The notes below the pieces were generated by a model. That model saw only the letters and a list, made by a program, of their open reading frames with translations, had not been told where the DNA came from and made no database searches. Of a stretch of 64,000 nucleotides of DNA, positions 43,763 through 52,700 are shown in pieces. Positions within the stretch are counted from its first letter, which is position 1. Every line of letters begins with the position of its first letter. The translations under genes were made by a program, and so were the position numbers. Source of the stretch: Clostridia bacterium (GTDB taxonomy: Bacteria > Bacillota > Clostridia > RGIG6154); the NCBI GenBank assembly GCA_017626145.1, contig JAGAJK010000034.1, forward strand, positions 62,001-126,000, given 5' to 3'.

Positions 43763-44974
43763 TTAATTCCTCCTGTATTGTACTTGATTATTATATACTG
43801 TTAAAACGCATCTGCCCGAAAGTGTATCCCCCTCAAAGGGCGTTGCTTTGCCCATTGAAAGAAATTCATCGGGGTTTACTGTGTATGTCTCTTCAAGATT
43901 AAAAACTGTAAAGCTGTTATCAAAAGGTATGCCGAAACGCATTCTCGGATTTATACACATAAGCTCGGTTAATTTTTCCAACGTTATTATGCCCTTTTTT
44001 ACAAGATGTGTATACAAAAGCGAAAAGGCTGTTTCAATACCAACTATACCGAAAGCACTTTTTTCAAGTCCCTTTGATTTTTCTTCTGCCGAGTGGGGTG
44101 CGTGGTCGGTTGCTATCATATCAATAGTGCCGTCCTTTATACCCTCAATCAAGGCTTCCTTATCTTCCTTTGAACGAAGAGGTGGGTTCATTTTAAAACG
44201 ACCCTCTTCCTTTAAGTCCATATCATCTAAAATTAAGTAGTGGGGGCCTGTTTCGCAGGTAATGTCCACACCGTTCTTTTTAGCCTGTCTTATTAACTCT
44301 ACACTTTCCTTTGTGGAAATGTGGCAGACGTGGTATTTAACGCCCGTCTTTTTAACAAGCTCAATATCACGGGCGATCTGCTCATATTCACTTGCGGAGC
44401 AAATTCCCCTGTGGTTGTTCTTTTTTGCGTATTCACCGTCGTGAATGTAACCGCCGTTCAAAAGTGAATTTACCTCGCAATGAGCAACAATCATCTTTCC
44501 CAGGCTTTTCGCCTTCAGCATAGCCTTTTCCATCATATCGTCACTCTGAACGCCTCGTCCGTCATCGGAAAAGCCACACACAAATGGCGCCATATCCTCC
44601 ATATCGGATAATTCGTCACCAAGCTCGCCTTTGGTAATAGAGCCGTAGGGTAAAACCTTAATTACAGCATCCTTTTCGATAAACTCAAGCTGCTCTTTTA
44701 AATTGTCAAGACTGTCGGGCACGGGCTTTAAGTTAGGCATTGTGCATACTGCCGTATACCCGCCTGCAGCCGAAGCCATTGACCCGCTTTTAATAGTTTC
44801 TTTATAACAAAAACCCGGCTGACGGAAATGTACATGTACATCACAAAAGCCGGGGAAAACTGCATATTCACTTGAATTAAAATCAGAAAAAACACCGCTA
44901 AGAGAACCGGTAACAGATGAAATATATTCCTTGCCTGCATTGATGCCGTAAATCTTAGCATTTAGTGATTTCAT
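43763..44974 (-). CDS. pyrC: Dihydroorotase
   Basis: A 403-residue class I amidohydrolase that closes carbamoyl aspartate to dihydroorotate. Metal ligands are visible in DVHVHFRQPGF, in HCEVNSL and HVCHISTKESV, and the catalytic Asp in IATDHAPHS. It is the first gene of the operon, with an AAAGGAGA ribosome site, 2 nt from carB. A leader of about 150 nt with regulatory hairpins precedes it. Confidence 0.95.
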   Translation of the reverse strand: MKSLNAKIYGINAGKEYISSVTGSLSGVFSDFNSSEYAVFPGFCDVHVHFRQPGFCYKETIKSGSMASAAGGYTAVCTMPNLKPVPDSLDNLKEQLEFIEKDAVIKVLPYGSITKGELGDELSDMEDMAPFVCGFSDDGRGVQSDDMMEKAMLKAKSLGKMIVAHCEVNSLLNGGYIHDGEYAKKNNHRGICSASEYEQIARDIELVKKTGVKYHVCHISTKESVELIRQAKKNGVDITCETGPHYLILDDMDLKEEGRFKMNPPLRSKEDKEALIEGIKDGTIDMIATDHAPHSAEEKSKGLEKSAFGIVGIETAFSLLYTHLVKKGIITLEKLTELMCINPRMRFGIPFDNSFTVFNLEETYTVNPDEFLSMGKATPFEGDTLSGRCVLTVYNNQVQYRRN

Positions 44975-45005
44975 AATCTTCTCCTTTCATAGCCACAAAA
45001 AAAAT

Positions 45006-45064
45006 CCTGCCGTAAATGACAAGACCCAATTCGCACAAAAAACAGACTCAAGCTAAACTGAATC
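45006..45064 (-). promoter_or_regulatory. pyr leader: tandem terminator-like hairpins
   Basis: On the minus strand GATTCA/TGAGTC (45045-45064, one wobble pair) is followed by TGTTTTTT. A weaker stem CTTGTC/GGCAGG (45006-45023) is followed by eight T. Both lie between the promoter and pyrC and could act in attenuation. Confidence 0.5.
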
Positions 45065-45090
45065 CGATTTTTTATTAAATTACATCTTGT

Positions 45091-45106
45091 CGATATCTCT
45101 GTATCG
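45091..45106 (-). promoter_or_regulatory. Possible PyrR-binding hairpin in the pyr leader
   Basis: The minus strand reads CGATA-CAGAGA-TATCG, a hairpin whose loop fits the CNGNGA terminal hexaloop described for PyrR-bound anti-antiterminators. The closing pair differs from the usual C-G. It stands just upstream of the terminator-like stems. Confidence 0.4.
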
Positions 45107-45131
45107 CTTTAAAGATTTTGTTTACTCGTAT

Positions 45132-45161
45132 ATTGTACCATATTCTAACACTTTTTGTCAA
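45132..45161 (-). promoter_or_regulatory. Promoter of the pyr-pur super-operon
   Basis: TTGACA (45156-45161) and TACAAT (45132-45137) on the minus strand are 18 bp apart and about 160 bp before pyrC. I saw no comparable promoter in the gaps of the operon, but internal ones cannot be excluded. Confidence 0.75.
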
Positions 45162-45259
45162 TACATATGTGATATTTTTCCTTAAAAATAATTATATATG
45201 CGATACGGAAAAAATTTAAAGCAAATTACAAAAAATACTGTTTATTCGTATTATTTTTG

Positions 45260-45288
45260 TTGCTATTTATTAAGGATTGTGATATACT
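45260..45288 (+). promoter_or_regulatory. Promoter of the oxidoreductase-ThuA operon
   Basis: TTGCTA (45260-45265) and TATACT (45283-45288) are 17 bp apart, divergent from the pyr promoter. Confidence 0.65.
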
Positions 45289-45318
45289 TATAACAAATTA
45301 TAAAAGGACGGTTTGAAT

Positions 45319-46395
45319 ATGGAAAAATTAAAAGTTGCTATTATTGGTTGCGGCGGTATTGCCAACGGCAAGCATATGCCTGCTCTTAAAAAAGTAGAAG
45401 AGGTTGAAATGGTTGCATTTTGCGATATCATCGAAGAAAGAGCTGTTAAAGCGGCAAAGGAATTCGGTACTGAAAACGCTAAGGTTTATACCGACTTTAA
45501 CGAAATGTTAAAAAACGAAAAGCTTGACGTTGTTCACGTTTGCACACCTAACAATATGCACGCACCTGCAACAGTTGCGGCACTTGAAGCTGACTGCCAC
45601 GTTATGTGCGAAAAGCCTATGGCTAAAAATGTTGAACAGGCAAAGCAGATGTTAGAGGCTCAGAAGAGAACAGGTAAAAAGCTTACAATCGGTTATCAGA
45701 ACCGTTTCACGCCTGAACAGCAGTATCTTCACGAGGCTTGCGGCAACGGTGATTTAGGTGAAATTTACTATGCAGAAGCAGAAGCAATCAGAAGAAGAGC
45801 AGTTCCTACCTGGGGCGTGTTTATTGACGAAGAAGCCCAGGGCGGTGGTCCTTTAATCGATATCGGAACTCACGCACTTGATATGACACTCTGGCATATG
45901 AACAACTATAAGGTTAAGTCTGTAAAGGGCTCCGTATATAAAAAATTAAGCGACCAGACAAGAACTGCAAATGCGTGGGGTGACTGGGACACAGAAAAAT
46001 ATACTGCAGAAGATTCAGCCTTCGGCTTTGTTACTATGGAAGACGGTGCAACAATCATTGTTAAAAGCAGCTGGGCAATTAACCTTGCCGACCCAAGAGA
46101 AGCTGTTTGCGTTCTTGCAGGTACAAAAGCAGGTGCAGACTGCCACGACGGTCTTAGAATTAACTCCGTTAAATACGGCAGACAGATAATCGAAAAGGTT
46201 GATACAAAAGCAGGCGGTGTTGCTTTCTATGATGGCGAATCAATGAATGCATCTGACCTTGAAGCACGTCAGTGGATTGACGCAATCTTAAACGACACAG
46301 ACCCTTGTGTTCTTCCCGAGCAGGCTTTCGTTGTAACACAGATTTTAGAAGCTATTTACGAAAGTGCAAAGACAGGTAAAACTATAGAATTCTAA
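45319..46395 (+). CDS. Gfo/Idh/MocA family sugar oxidoreductase
   Basis: A 358-residue NAD(P)-dependent dehydrogenase acting on a sugar or cyclitol. The Rossmann start VAIIGCGGIANGKHMPAL, the CEKPMAKN motif holding the catalytic lysine (about residue 95), and the DIGTHALDM motif with the active-site His are all present. The ATG at 45319 is preferred over a TTG at 45313 because the AAGGA site is better spaced. A ThuA-like gene follows after 11 nt. In many bacteria such pairs handle unusual sugars, including 3-keto sugars, but the substrate here is unknown. Confidence 0.9.
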   Translation: MEKLKVAIIGCGGIANGKHMPALKKVEEVEMVAFCDIIEERAVKAAKEFGTENAKVYTDFNEMLKNEKLDVVHVCTPNNMHAPATVAALEADCHVMCEKPMAKNVEQAKQMLEAQKRTGKKLTIGYQNRFTPEQQYLHEACGNGDLGEIYYAEAEAIRRRAVPTWGVFIDEEAQGGGPLIDIGTHALDMTLWHMNNYKVKSVKGSVYKKLSDQTRTANAWGDWDTEKYTAEDSAFGFVTMEDGATIIVKSSWAINLADPREAVCVLAGTKAGADCHDGLRINSVKYGRQIIEKVDTKAGGVAFYDGESMNASDLEARQWIDAILNDTDPCVLPEQAFVVTQILEAIYESAKTGKTIEF

Positions 46396-46406
46396 GGAGA
46401 AAATTT

Positions 46407-47126
46407 ATGATTAACGTTACAGTGTGGAACGAATTTCATCATGAAAAGGTTCAGGACGAAGTAAAGAAAATATATCCTGACGGTATACACGGTGCAATTG
46501 CTGATTTTTTAGGAAAAGAAGAAGATATAACCGTTCGCACCGCAACTCTTGACGACCCCGAATGTGGTCTTGCGCAAGATGTGATTGACAATACAGATGT
46601 ATTAATCTGGTGGGGTCACGTCAAGCACGGCGATGTTTCGGACGAGGTTGCAAAAAGAGTGCAGGAAGCCGTTTTAAAGGGAATGGGTATGATATTCTTA
46701 CATTCGGCACACCACTCTAAGCCGTTTAAAATGCTTATGGGTACAACCTGCAATCTTACCTGGAGAGAAGACGGAGATATGGAAAGAGTATGGGTTATTG
46801 ACCGTGCTCATCCCATCTGTGAAGGCATCGGAGAATACTTCGAGCTTGAACACGAGGAAACCTATGGCGAGCCATTTGGCATTCCCGAACCCGATAAGCT
46901 TATTATGATAGGCTGGTATGAGGGCGGTGAGGTGTTCCGTTCAGGCTGTTGCTACCGCAGAGAAAACGGCAGAATTTTCTACTTCCAGCCGGGTCACGAA
47001 GCCTTCCCTACATTCTATAACGAAAACGTTCAAAAAATAATTAAAAATGCTGTAAGATGGGCAAAGCCTGTCTACCGCTCAAATGAACTTGTTTGCCCAA
47101 GGGTTGTGGCACCAAATAAAAGATAA
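46407..47126 (+). CDS. ThuA-like protein (trehalose-utilisation family)
   Basis: A 239-residue soluble protein with the class I glutaminase-like fold of the ThuA family: TVWNEFHHEK start, VLIWWGHVKHGDV, FLHSAHHSKPF and the C-terminal FYFQPGHEAFPTFYN. Known ThuA proteins accompany disaccharide oxidation to 3-keto forms; the biochemical role is not settled. AAGGAGA precedes the ATG, and the upstream Gfo/Idh/MocA gene is 11 nt away, so they form a two-gene operon ended by a very long hairpin. Confidence 0.9.
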   Translation: MINVTVWNEFHHEKVQDEVKKIYPDGIHGAIADFLGKEEDITVRTATLDDPECGLAQDVIDNTDVLIWWGHVKHGDVSDEVAKRVQEAVLKGMGMIFLHSAHHSKPFKMLMGTTCNLTWREDGDMERVWVIDRAHPICEGIGEYFELEHEETYGEPFGIPEPDKLIMIGWYEGGEVFRSGCCYRRENGRIFYFQPGHEAFPTFYNENVQKIIKNAVRWAKPVYRSNELVCPRVVAPNKR

Positions 47127-47130
47127 ATAA

Positions 47131-47202
47131 TATACGAACCGAAAAATCAAACCCGTCAGGACGTTTTTTGTCATTGACGGGTTTGATTTTTCGGTTCGTA
47201 TA
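47131..47202. terminator. Very long bidirectional terminator
   Basis: A perfect 28-bp stem (arms 47131-47158 and 47175-47202) with a 16-nt loop lies between convergent genes, with A/T runs inside the arms. Confidence 0.85.
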
Positions 47203-47212
47203 AGCTAACAAT

Positions 47213-48802
47213 TTATTTTACTTCAACCTCATAAAGGTCTATATCAGAGTTTTCAAAATAAATTGCAATTCCGTTTGTTTCGGCAGGAACAAACTTACAT
47301 TCTTTAAGCTTTTCACCGTTTAAGTTAATTGTTAAATCTTCGCCAAAAACGGCTATTTCGTAGGAAAATTCGCCTGCTTTGGTGTCAAGGTCAATAAATA
47401 CATCCTCCGTTACGCCTTTAGGACTTGGGTAGTTATATACAAAGGCGAGTCTGCCTGACTTTTTAATTTCGCCCTTTAAGGTTAAGGTGTAATCTTTTAC
47501 AAGCTTCAAAAACGGTGGCTTTACAAATTCAAGAAGAACGCCTTTTTCGTCGGGATTTTTCAGGTTAATACCTTTATGGGTAAATTCTGCTATTGGTGAT
47601 GTGAAGGGTGCACCGCCTCCACGGATACAGCTCCAGTTTAAGGCTATTATACTCTTTTTCGAAAAATCTGCCCTGTATATGGGATTATTTAACTGATTGT
47701 ACGGGTGAAACTGCGGAACCTCTTCACTCATATTAAGAGTAACCTCTTCCAAAGAGCCATAGAAAATATTTTTAATTGTGTCGGAATGAATGATAAAATC
47801 ATTCTGCTCAATAACACTCATATTGTTGTAATGATACCAGGCAATAGGCCATAAAAGTGTTTCGGGATTCATAATTTTATAAAACTCGTTTGTTGCACCC
47901 CAGTAGCCGTGATGGGCAACCTGAACAATTTCCGATTTGAAAATTTCCTTTTGATATTCGGGTATTAATATTTCACTTCCCGGAGGCATTATATCCCCAA
48001 GATATAAAATACTTCTGTTGTTTACCCTCTGTTTTATAACAAGCGAAATGTCGTTTGCATATAAATGTGCAGGAACACAATCGTCGGGAGTAAACAAAAT
48101 ATCAAACTCATTTCCGCCGATTAAGAATTTTTGTCCCGTTCTTGCGTAAATTACGTTAAAATCCGTATGTTTTTCTGCAATTTCGTTAAACACGTTCACG
48201 TTTTTGCTTTCGCCCGATGAAAATTCCTCCGTTGACCAGTTGTAAATTAAGTTTTCAAGAACGAACTTACCACTGTATCTGTTATATGCATCAATAAAAA
48301 GACCGTAATGGTCGGAGTGTGGATGTGTAATAAACCATGCCTTTATAACAGGCTTTGAGTCGGTTATATTCTGCGAATTAAGTATTTCAAGAAAATGCTC
48401 CGATTCGTCATAGGTTCCCATTCCGCCGTCGATAACAACAAAGCTGCCGTCGTTGGTTCTGATTACATAGCACATTCCGCAGTCTGCGGTGAAAAAAGGA
48501 ATAATTACCTGAGTTACAAGTGTATCACATTTTTCTTCTGTGTTTTCGTAAAATGGCAGATTAATTCTCTCTTCCACTACTATTCTTAAAATTTTGCTTT
48601 CCGATTTATAAGAAATACTTGCAGTTTCCTTTTCATTGGTTAAAGTAACAAATAAAGCACCGCCAAATGCATTGGAAAATGCTTTTTTATACCCCTTTTC
48701 TTCAAAAGCCTCAACAGCCTTTGAAAAATCATCTTCAATGCAGTTTGCTTTTTTATATAAAATACCTTCACGCAGTTGGTGTTTTTCAAAATTTTCAAAC
48801 AT
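47213..48802 (-). CDS. Metallo-beta-lactamase-fold hydrolase (ComEC/Rec2-like MBL domain)
   Basis: A protein of about 529 residues without signal peptide. Residues 90-330 form a metallo-beta-lactamase domain: DGGMGTYDE, the HPHSDHYG metal motif, YLGDIMPPG and VAHHGYWGATNEFY, in the style of the MBL domain attached to ComEC. The N-terminal 80 and C-terminal 180 residues are unrecognised; the latter looks like a beta-sandwich that might bind a glycan. The start is set at the ATG at 48802 with an AGGTG site; an in-frame GTG lies 9 nt earlier. Monocistronic. The substrate is unknown; its sugar-gene surroundings suggest a carbohydrate derivative. Confidence 0.82.
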   Translation of the reverse strand: MFENFEKHQLREGILYKKANCIEDDFSKAVEAFEEKGYKKAFSNAFGGALFVTLTNEKETASISYKSESKILRIVVEERINLPFYENTEEKCDTLVTQVIIPFFTADCGMCYVIRTNDGSFVVIDGGMGTYDESEHFLEILNSQNITDSKPVIKAWFITHPHSDHYGLFIDAYNRYSGKFVLENLIYNWSTEEFSSGESKNVNVFNEIAEKHTDFNVIYARTGQKFLIGGNEFDILFTPDDCVPAHLYANDISLVIKQRVNNRSILYLGDIMPPGSEILIPEYQKEIFKSEIVQVAHHGYWGATNEFYKIMNPETLLWPIAWYHYNNMSVIEQNDFIIHSDTIKNIFYGSLEEVTLNMSEEVPQFHPYNQLNNPIYRADFSKKSIIALNWSCIRGGGAPFTSPIAEFTHKGINLKNPDEKGVLLEFVKPPFLKLVKDYTLTLKGEIKKSGRLAFVYNYPSPKGVTEDVFIDLDTKAGEFSYEIAVFGEDLTINLNGEKLKECKFVPAETNGIAIYFENSDIDLYEVEVK

Positions 48803-48820
48803 CTCTTTCACCTCAGGAAT

Positions 48821-48848
48821 ATTTTAACATAAATTAAGCATATGTCAA
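48821..48848 (-). promoter_or_regulatory. Promoter of the MBL-fold gene
   Basis: TTGACA (48843-48848) and TAAAAT (48821-48826) on the minus strand are 16 bp apart. Confidence 0.65.
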
Positions 48849-48901
48849 TATTTTAAACATCAAATGTAGTTCAATTTTTCTCATATTTTAAGTAAATAAC
48901 C

Positions 48902-48938
48902 AATAAAATGAGGGCTACATTGTAGCCCTCATTTTATT
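48902..48938 (-). terminator. Terminator of thrS
   Basis: A perfect 18-bp stem (arms 48902-48919 and 48921-48938, GC-rich near the loop) overlaps the thrS stop codon by two bases. Confidence 0.85.
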
Positions 48939-50733
48939 ACTTAAGTTTATTGTCAACCACGTTTTTAAGAATTTCTTCAAAATTCTCGTATGTGGTTGTT
49001 CCGATATCCTCGCCACCACGGCAACGAACGGAAATTGTGTTATTTTCAACGTCCTTGTCACCGATAATAATCATATACGGAACCTTTTCAAGCTGTGCGT
49101 TTCTTACCTTGTATTTAAGGGTATTTGCACTGTCGTCCATTGTAACACGGAAGTTTTGCTTTTTAAGCTTTACTTCAACCTCTTTTGCATAGTCAACCGC
49201 TCTGTCGGTGATTGTCAAAATTCTTACCTGCTCAGGTGAAAGCCATGTTGGAAGTGCACCTGCATATGTTTCAAGAAGATAAGCAAGTGTTCTTTCGTAG
49301 CAACCGAGGCTTGTTCTGTGAATGATATAAGGTAACTTTTTCTGACCGTCTGCATCGGTGTAGTACATTCCGAATTTTTCTGCAAGGAGCATATCAATCT
49401 GAATTGTAACGATTGTATCTTCCTTACCGTAAACGTTTTTATACTGAATATCAAGCTTAGGGCCGTAAAATGCCGCTTCGTCAATACCGATTTCGTACTG
49501 AACATCCAAAGCCTTAAGGATTTTTTCCATAGTAGCCTGTGCTTCGTTCCACTGCTCGGCTGTACCCTCGTATTTTGCGGTATTATCAGGATCCCACTGT
49601 GAGAATCTGAAGGTACACTTATCAAGAAGACCTACAGTACCGAGGAAGTATTTACAAAGGTCAAGACAGCCTTTGAATTCTTCTTCCAGCTGGTCGGGGC
49701 GAAGAACAAGGTGTCCTTCCGAAATAGTAAACTGTCTTACTCTTATAAGTCCGTGCATTTCGCCGGAATCCTCGTTACGGAAAAGTGTTGAGGTTTCACC
49801 AAGTCTCATTGGTAAATCTCTGTAGCTTCTGCCCTTGTTTAAAAATACCTGATACTGGAACGGACAGGTCATAGGACGAAGTGCCAGGCACTCCTTTTCT
49901 TCATCATACGGGTCACCTAAAACGAACATACCGTCAAGGTAGTGGTCCCAATGACCTGAAATTCTGTAAAGGTCACGCTTTGCCATTAAAGGTGTTTTGG
50001 TGAGCAGATAACCGTTTGCTTCTTCAACATCTTCAACCCATCTCTGAAGTCTTTGAACAACTCTTGCACCCTTTGGAAGAAGAATAGGAAGACCCTGACC
50101 TATGGAATCAACAGTTGTGAAATATTCAAGCTCTCTGCCGATTTTGTTATGGTCACGTTTTTTAGCTTCTTCAAGTGCAACTAAATGCTCTTCAAGCTCT
50201 GCCTGAGTTGCAAATGCTGTGCCGTTAATACGGGTGAGCATTGTGTTATCCTTATTATTTTTCCAGTACGCGCCTGACTGGCTGAGTATTTTAAATGCCT
50301 TAAGTGCCTTTGTGTAGCAAAGGTGAGGACCTGTACACATATCAACATAATCGCCCTGTGTAAAGAAGCTTATGGGAGCATCGTCTGCAAGGTCTGCAAT
50401 ATGCTCAACCTTGTAAATTTCTCCTCTTTCTTCCATAAATTTAATTGCTTCTTCTCTTGGGAGAATTGACGGTTTAATGGGAAGGTTTTCCTTTGTAATC
50501 TTCTTCATTTCCTTTTCGATTTCCTCAAGGTCGCTGTCGCTTAACTTAACGTCGCCTAAGTCAACGTCGTAGTAAAAGCCCTTTTCGTTTGCAGGGCCGT
50601 ATGCAAATTTAGCACCCGGGTAAAGACGCTTTATTGCCTGCGCCATAATATGAGCGGCTGTGTGACGGATTATGTGTAATTCCTCTTCGGGAGCACATTC
50701 GCCAACTGTTCCGTTACCGTAAATAACTTTCAT
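48937..50733 (-). CDS. thrS: Threonine-tRNA ligase lacking most of the TGS domain
   Basis: The start is the ATG at 50733 with an AAAGGAGA site, giving 598 residues; a longer frame to 50799 would run into the T-box terminator. The enzyme charges tRNA-Thr. It retains the editing domain (HTAAHIMAQAIKRLYP, with the YVDMCTGPHL site) and the class II core (MRLGETSTLFRNEDSGEMHGLIRVRQF, motif 3 in HRTSLGCYERTLAYLLE) and an anticodon domain. The N-terminal TGS domain of about 60 residues found in most ThrS is reduced to roughly 20 residues. A T-box leader controls it. Confidence 0.96.
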   Translation of the reverse strand: MKVIYGNGTVGECAPEEELHIIRHTAAHIMAQAIKRLYPGAKFAYGPANEKGFYYDVDLGDVKLSDSDLEEIEKEMKKITKENLPIKPSILPREEAIKFMEERGEIYKVEHIADLADDAPISFFTQGDYVDMCTGPHLCYTKALKAFKILSQSGAYWKNNKDNTMLTRINGTAFATQAELEEHLVALEEAKKRDHNKIGRELEYFTTVDSIGQGLPILLPKGARVVQRLQRWVEDVEEANGYLLTKTPLMAKRDLYRISGHWDHYLDGMFVLGDPYDEEKECLALRPMTCPFQYQVFLNKGRSYRDLPMRLGETSTLFRNEDSGEMHGLIRVRQFTISEGHLVLRPDQLEEEFKGCLDLCKYFLGTVGLLDKCTFRFSQWDPDNTAKYEGTAEQWNEAQATMEKILKALDVQYEIGIDEAAFYGPKLDIQYKNVYGKEDTIVTIQIDMLLAEKFGMYYTDADGQKKLPYIIHRTSLGCYERTLAYLLETYAGALPTWLSPEQVRILTITDRAVDYAKEVEVKLKKQNFRVTMDDSANTLKYKVRNAQLEKVPYMIIIGDKDVENNTISVRCRGGEDIGTTTYENFEEILKNVVDNKLK

Positions 50734-50767
50734 AATTATATCTCCTTTAAAATTGTATTTAAAATTA

Positions 50768-50989
50768 AAAAACACCCTTAAACCGCTTCTGCGGTTCAAG
50801 GGTGCATAATATCAAGCACGGTTCCACCTTGAATTTTAACTCATTTAACCTTTAACGCCAAGGGTACGGCGGTGCATTTCCTCACCGCAGCTCGGGAGTG
50901 GTTTTCACTTAAACTTAGTATAGGAAGCTTCCAGCAATTGCTTCCCTCTCTTTATACCTTATAAAAGCTACTGTCTCCGTCATTGCTTT
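50768..50989 (-). promoter_or_regulatory. T-box leader of thrS (ACC specifier)
   Basis: The minus-strand leader has the T-box order: the AGTA element near GACGGAGACAGTAGC, an AGAGAGGGAAGC segment, a specifier region GTGAAA-ACC-ACTCC in which ACC is a threonine codon followed by the usual purine, the conserved antiterminator AAGGTGGAACCGTG (50817-50831), and a terminator CACCCTT.../...AAGGGTG with a T run (50773-50804). Uncharged tRNA-Thr should favour readthrough. Confidence 0.93.
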
Positions 50990-50995
50990 TATAAT

Positions 50996-51024
50996 ATTTT
51001 ATCACGGACTTTAATTCTTGTCAA
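50996..51024 (-). promoter_or_regulatory. Promoter of thrS, overlapping the upstream gene's end
   Basis: TTGACA (51019-51024) and TAAAAT (50996-51001) on the minus strand are 17 bp apart. The -35 box lies inside the last codons of the upstream hydrolase gene. Confidence 0.82.
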
Positions 51025-52696
51025 CATCTATTTTTTCTGAATAGTCCCTGTAGATTTTGCTTACCTCTTCCCAGTCTTTGTCGGTAAAGAAACTGTATAA
51101 TTTAACACCGTAAAGAACAGGCACGCCGAAATGAGGCTGATACCTTACACATTGCATTGCATCCCTTTGTCTGAAGCCGCCGGGTGCGTCGGTGTCAATC
51201 ATTAAGTCCTCGCCAAAGGCACTTCGGGCAATAAGACAACGGTTTTCTATATTGGATTTACCCTTGTTGCTTTGTGCATAATAATCGTGAAGTCGTATCA
51301 TATCCGTTATTTCGCCAAAATACGGGTGCACGTCGGTGTGGGTAATAAGTGCATCCGGCTTTATCGTTTTTGCAATTCTGTAAATATTTTCAATGTTCGC
51401 TTTTAAAAGCTCAATGCCGAAAATTCCCTCTTTATAAGTCTTCATTCCTTTAACCATAGGAAGAGTATTTGCAAAATCAAGCTTGAAGCCGTCTGCGTTA
51501 AAACAGCCTTCATCATCGGAAAGAAGTCTGTAAATAGCCTTTTCAAGCCTTTTTATATATTTAGGGCTTGTTGGGTCAAGACCGATTGGCTTGCCATCGG
51601 CTAAAATACATTCGTCCTCGTCAAGACCTTCACAATCCCAGAGGTTGTACCAAAGGGTAACCTTTTTACCCTTTTGATGCCATTTATCGATATACCCTCT
51701 TAAATCGGGCCATTTTTTTGTATCCACCTCTAAGGTTGCATATTCTTTTTGCCACTTATCGTCAATAATAATCATTGAAAAATCAATATTTTTTTCTGCA
51801 AGTGCATCTGTCATTTTGTTATATTCAAATTCGTTTGCCGCATCCTTTGCGCCGTATGAAACAACAGTTCCCCCTGCCGCTTCGTCGCCCCAGTCAACAC
51901 CCTTGCTGTCTTTTGCGGCAATCCACTGGTCGCCCCAACCGCAGAAGAAGGGCCCGTACCACCATTTTGGTGCGTTTGGCTTAACTCGCTTGCAACCAAA
52001 ATCCTTATACATAAGGTCGCAGTAGCTTTTCAGAACAGAATATTCGTCATTTCCCGTTACAAATAAAATTCCCGGCAGGGTATATTCATTTTTTACTTTG
52101 GTGTAGCCTTTAAAATCGCAGCCTAAAGTAAATTTACCGCCCTTGAAGTTGTAATCAAACAAATCAAAGTTATATTCTCCCGGCATTGGTGCAATTCCAA
52201 CGCCCATTAAAACGTCGTTATCCTCCATATCAAAGGCAAAGGCTGTTACAGTAGGCGAAAACACGCTCATTCCTACAGAAGAGCTGTCGTCCATATTATG
52301 ATATTCGTTAACCTTTCCGTGAGTTGATACCTGAGGGCAAAAATATCCCGAAGCATCGTAAATAACACCGTTATTGAAAAAGTCAACGTATTCGATATCG
52401 CCCTCGCCTTTTACTGTTACGGTATATAAAAGATAATTGTCCTTAATTTCAATTTTATAAAGCTTTTCTTCCCACAAATCACTTGAGGTTTTCCACATGG
52501 CAACAAAAGAATTATCCTCATCCTTAGTCGAAAAACTTATATTTTTACTGTCTGTATCTCCCGAAACCGAAGTTTGAGGTGTTATTTCAAAATAACTTTC
52601 TCCTCCACCGTACACCACAAAACCGTTTTGGTCAACCGATACATTCATATTCTCAATACTGCAAATAGTTTTTCCGTTCATTTTTTCAATCTTCAT
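51011..52696 (-). CDS. Clan GH-D/GH31-like glycoside hydrolase (alpha-galactosidase-like)
   Basis: A 561-residue cytosolic-looking protein with no signal peptide. Residues 1-225 are a beta-rich N-terminal domain. Residues 230-550 resemble a TIM barrel with SMIIIDDKWQ, KVTLWYNLWD, and the strand-end motif ADGFKLDFAN whose Asp is the expected nucleophile, followed by a second acidic site near DTDAPGGFRQRD. These are features of GH36/GH27/GH31 enzymes acting on alpha-linked sugars, but the exact family is not certain. A NUDIX gene lies 4 nt upstream in the same transcript. Confidence 0.75.
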   Translation of the reverse strand: MKIEKMNGKTICSIENMNVSVDQNGFVVYGGGESYFEITPQTSVSGDTDSKNISFSTKDEDNSFVAMWKTSSDLWEEKLYKIEIKDNYLLYTVTVKGEGDIEYVDFFNNGVIYDASGYFCPQVSTHGKVNEYHNMDDSSSVGMSVFSPTVTAFAFDMEDNDVLMGVGIAPMPGEYNFDLFDYNFKGGKFTLGCDFKGYTKVKNEYTLPGILFVTGNDEYSVLKSYCDLMYKDFGCKRVKPNAPKWWYGPFFCGWGDQWIAAKDSKGVDWGDEAAGGTVVSYGAKDAANEFEYNKMTDALAEKNIDFSMIIIDDKWQKEYATLEVDTKKWPDLRGYIDKWHQKGKKVTLWYNLWDCEGLDEDECILADGKPIGLDPTSPKYIKRLEKAIYRLLSDDEGCFNADGFKLDFANTLPMVKGMKTYKEGIFGIELLKANIENIYRIAKTIKPDALITHTDVHPYFGEITDMIRLHDYYAQSNKGKSNIENRCLIARSAFGEDLMIDTDAPGGFRQRDAMQCVRYQPHFGVPVLYGVKLYSFFTDKDWEEVSKIYRDYSEKIDVDKN

Positions 52697-52700
52697 TAAA

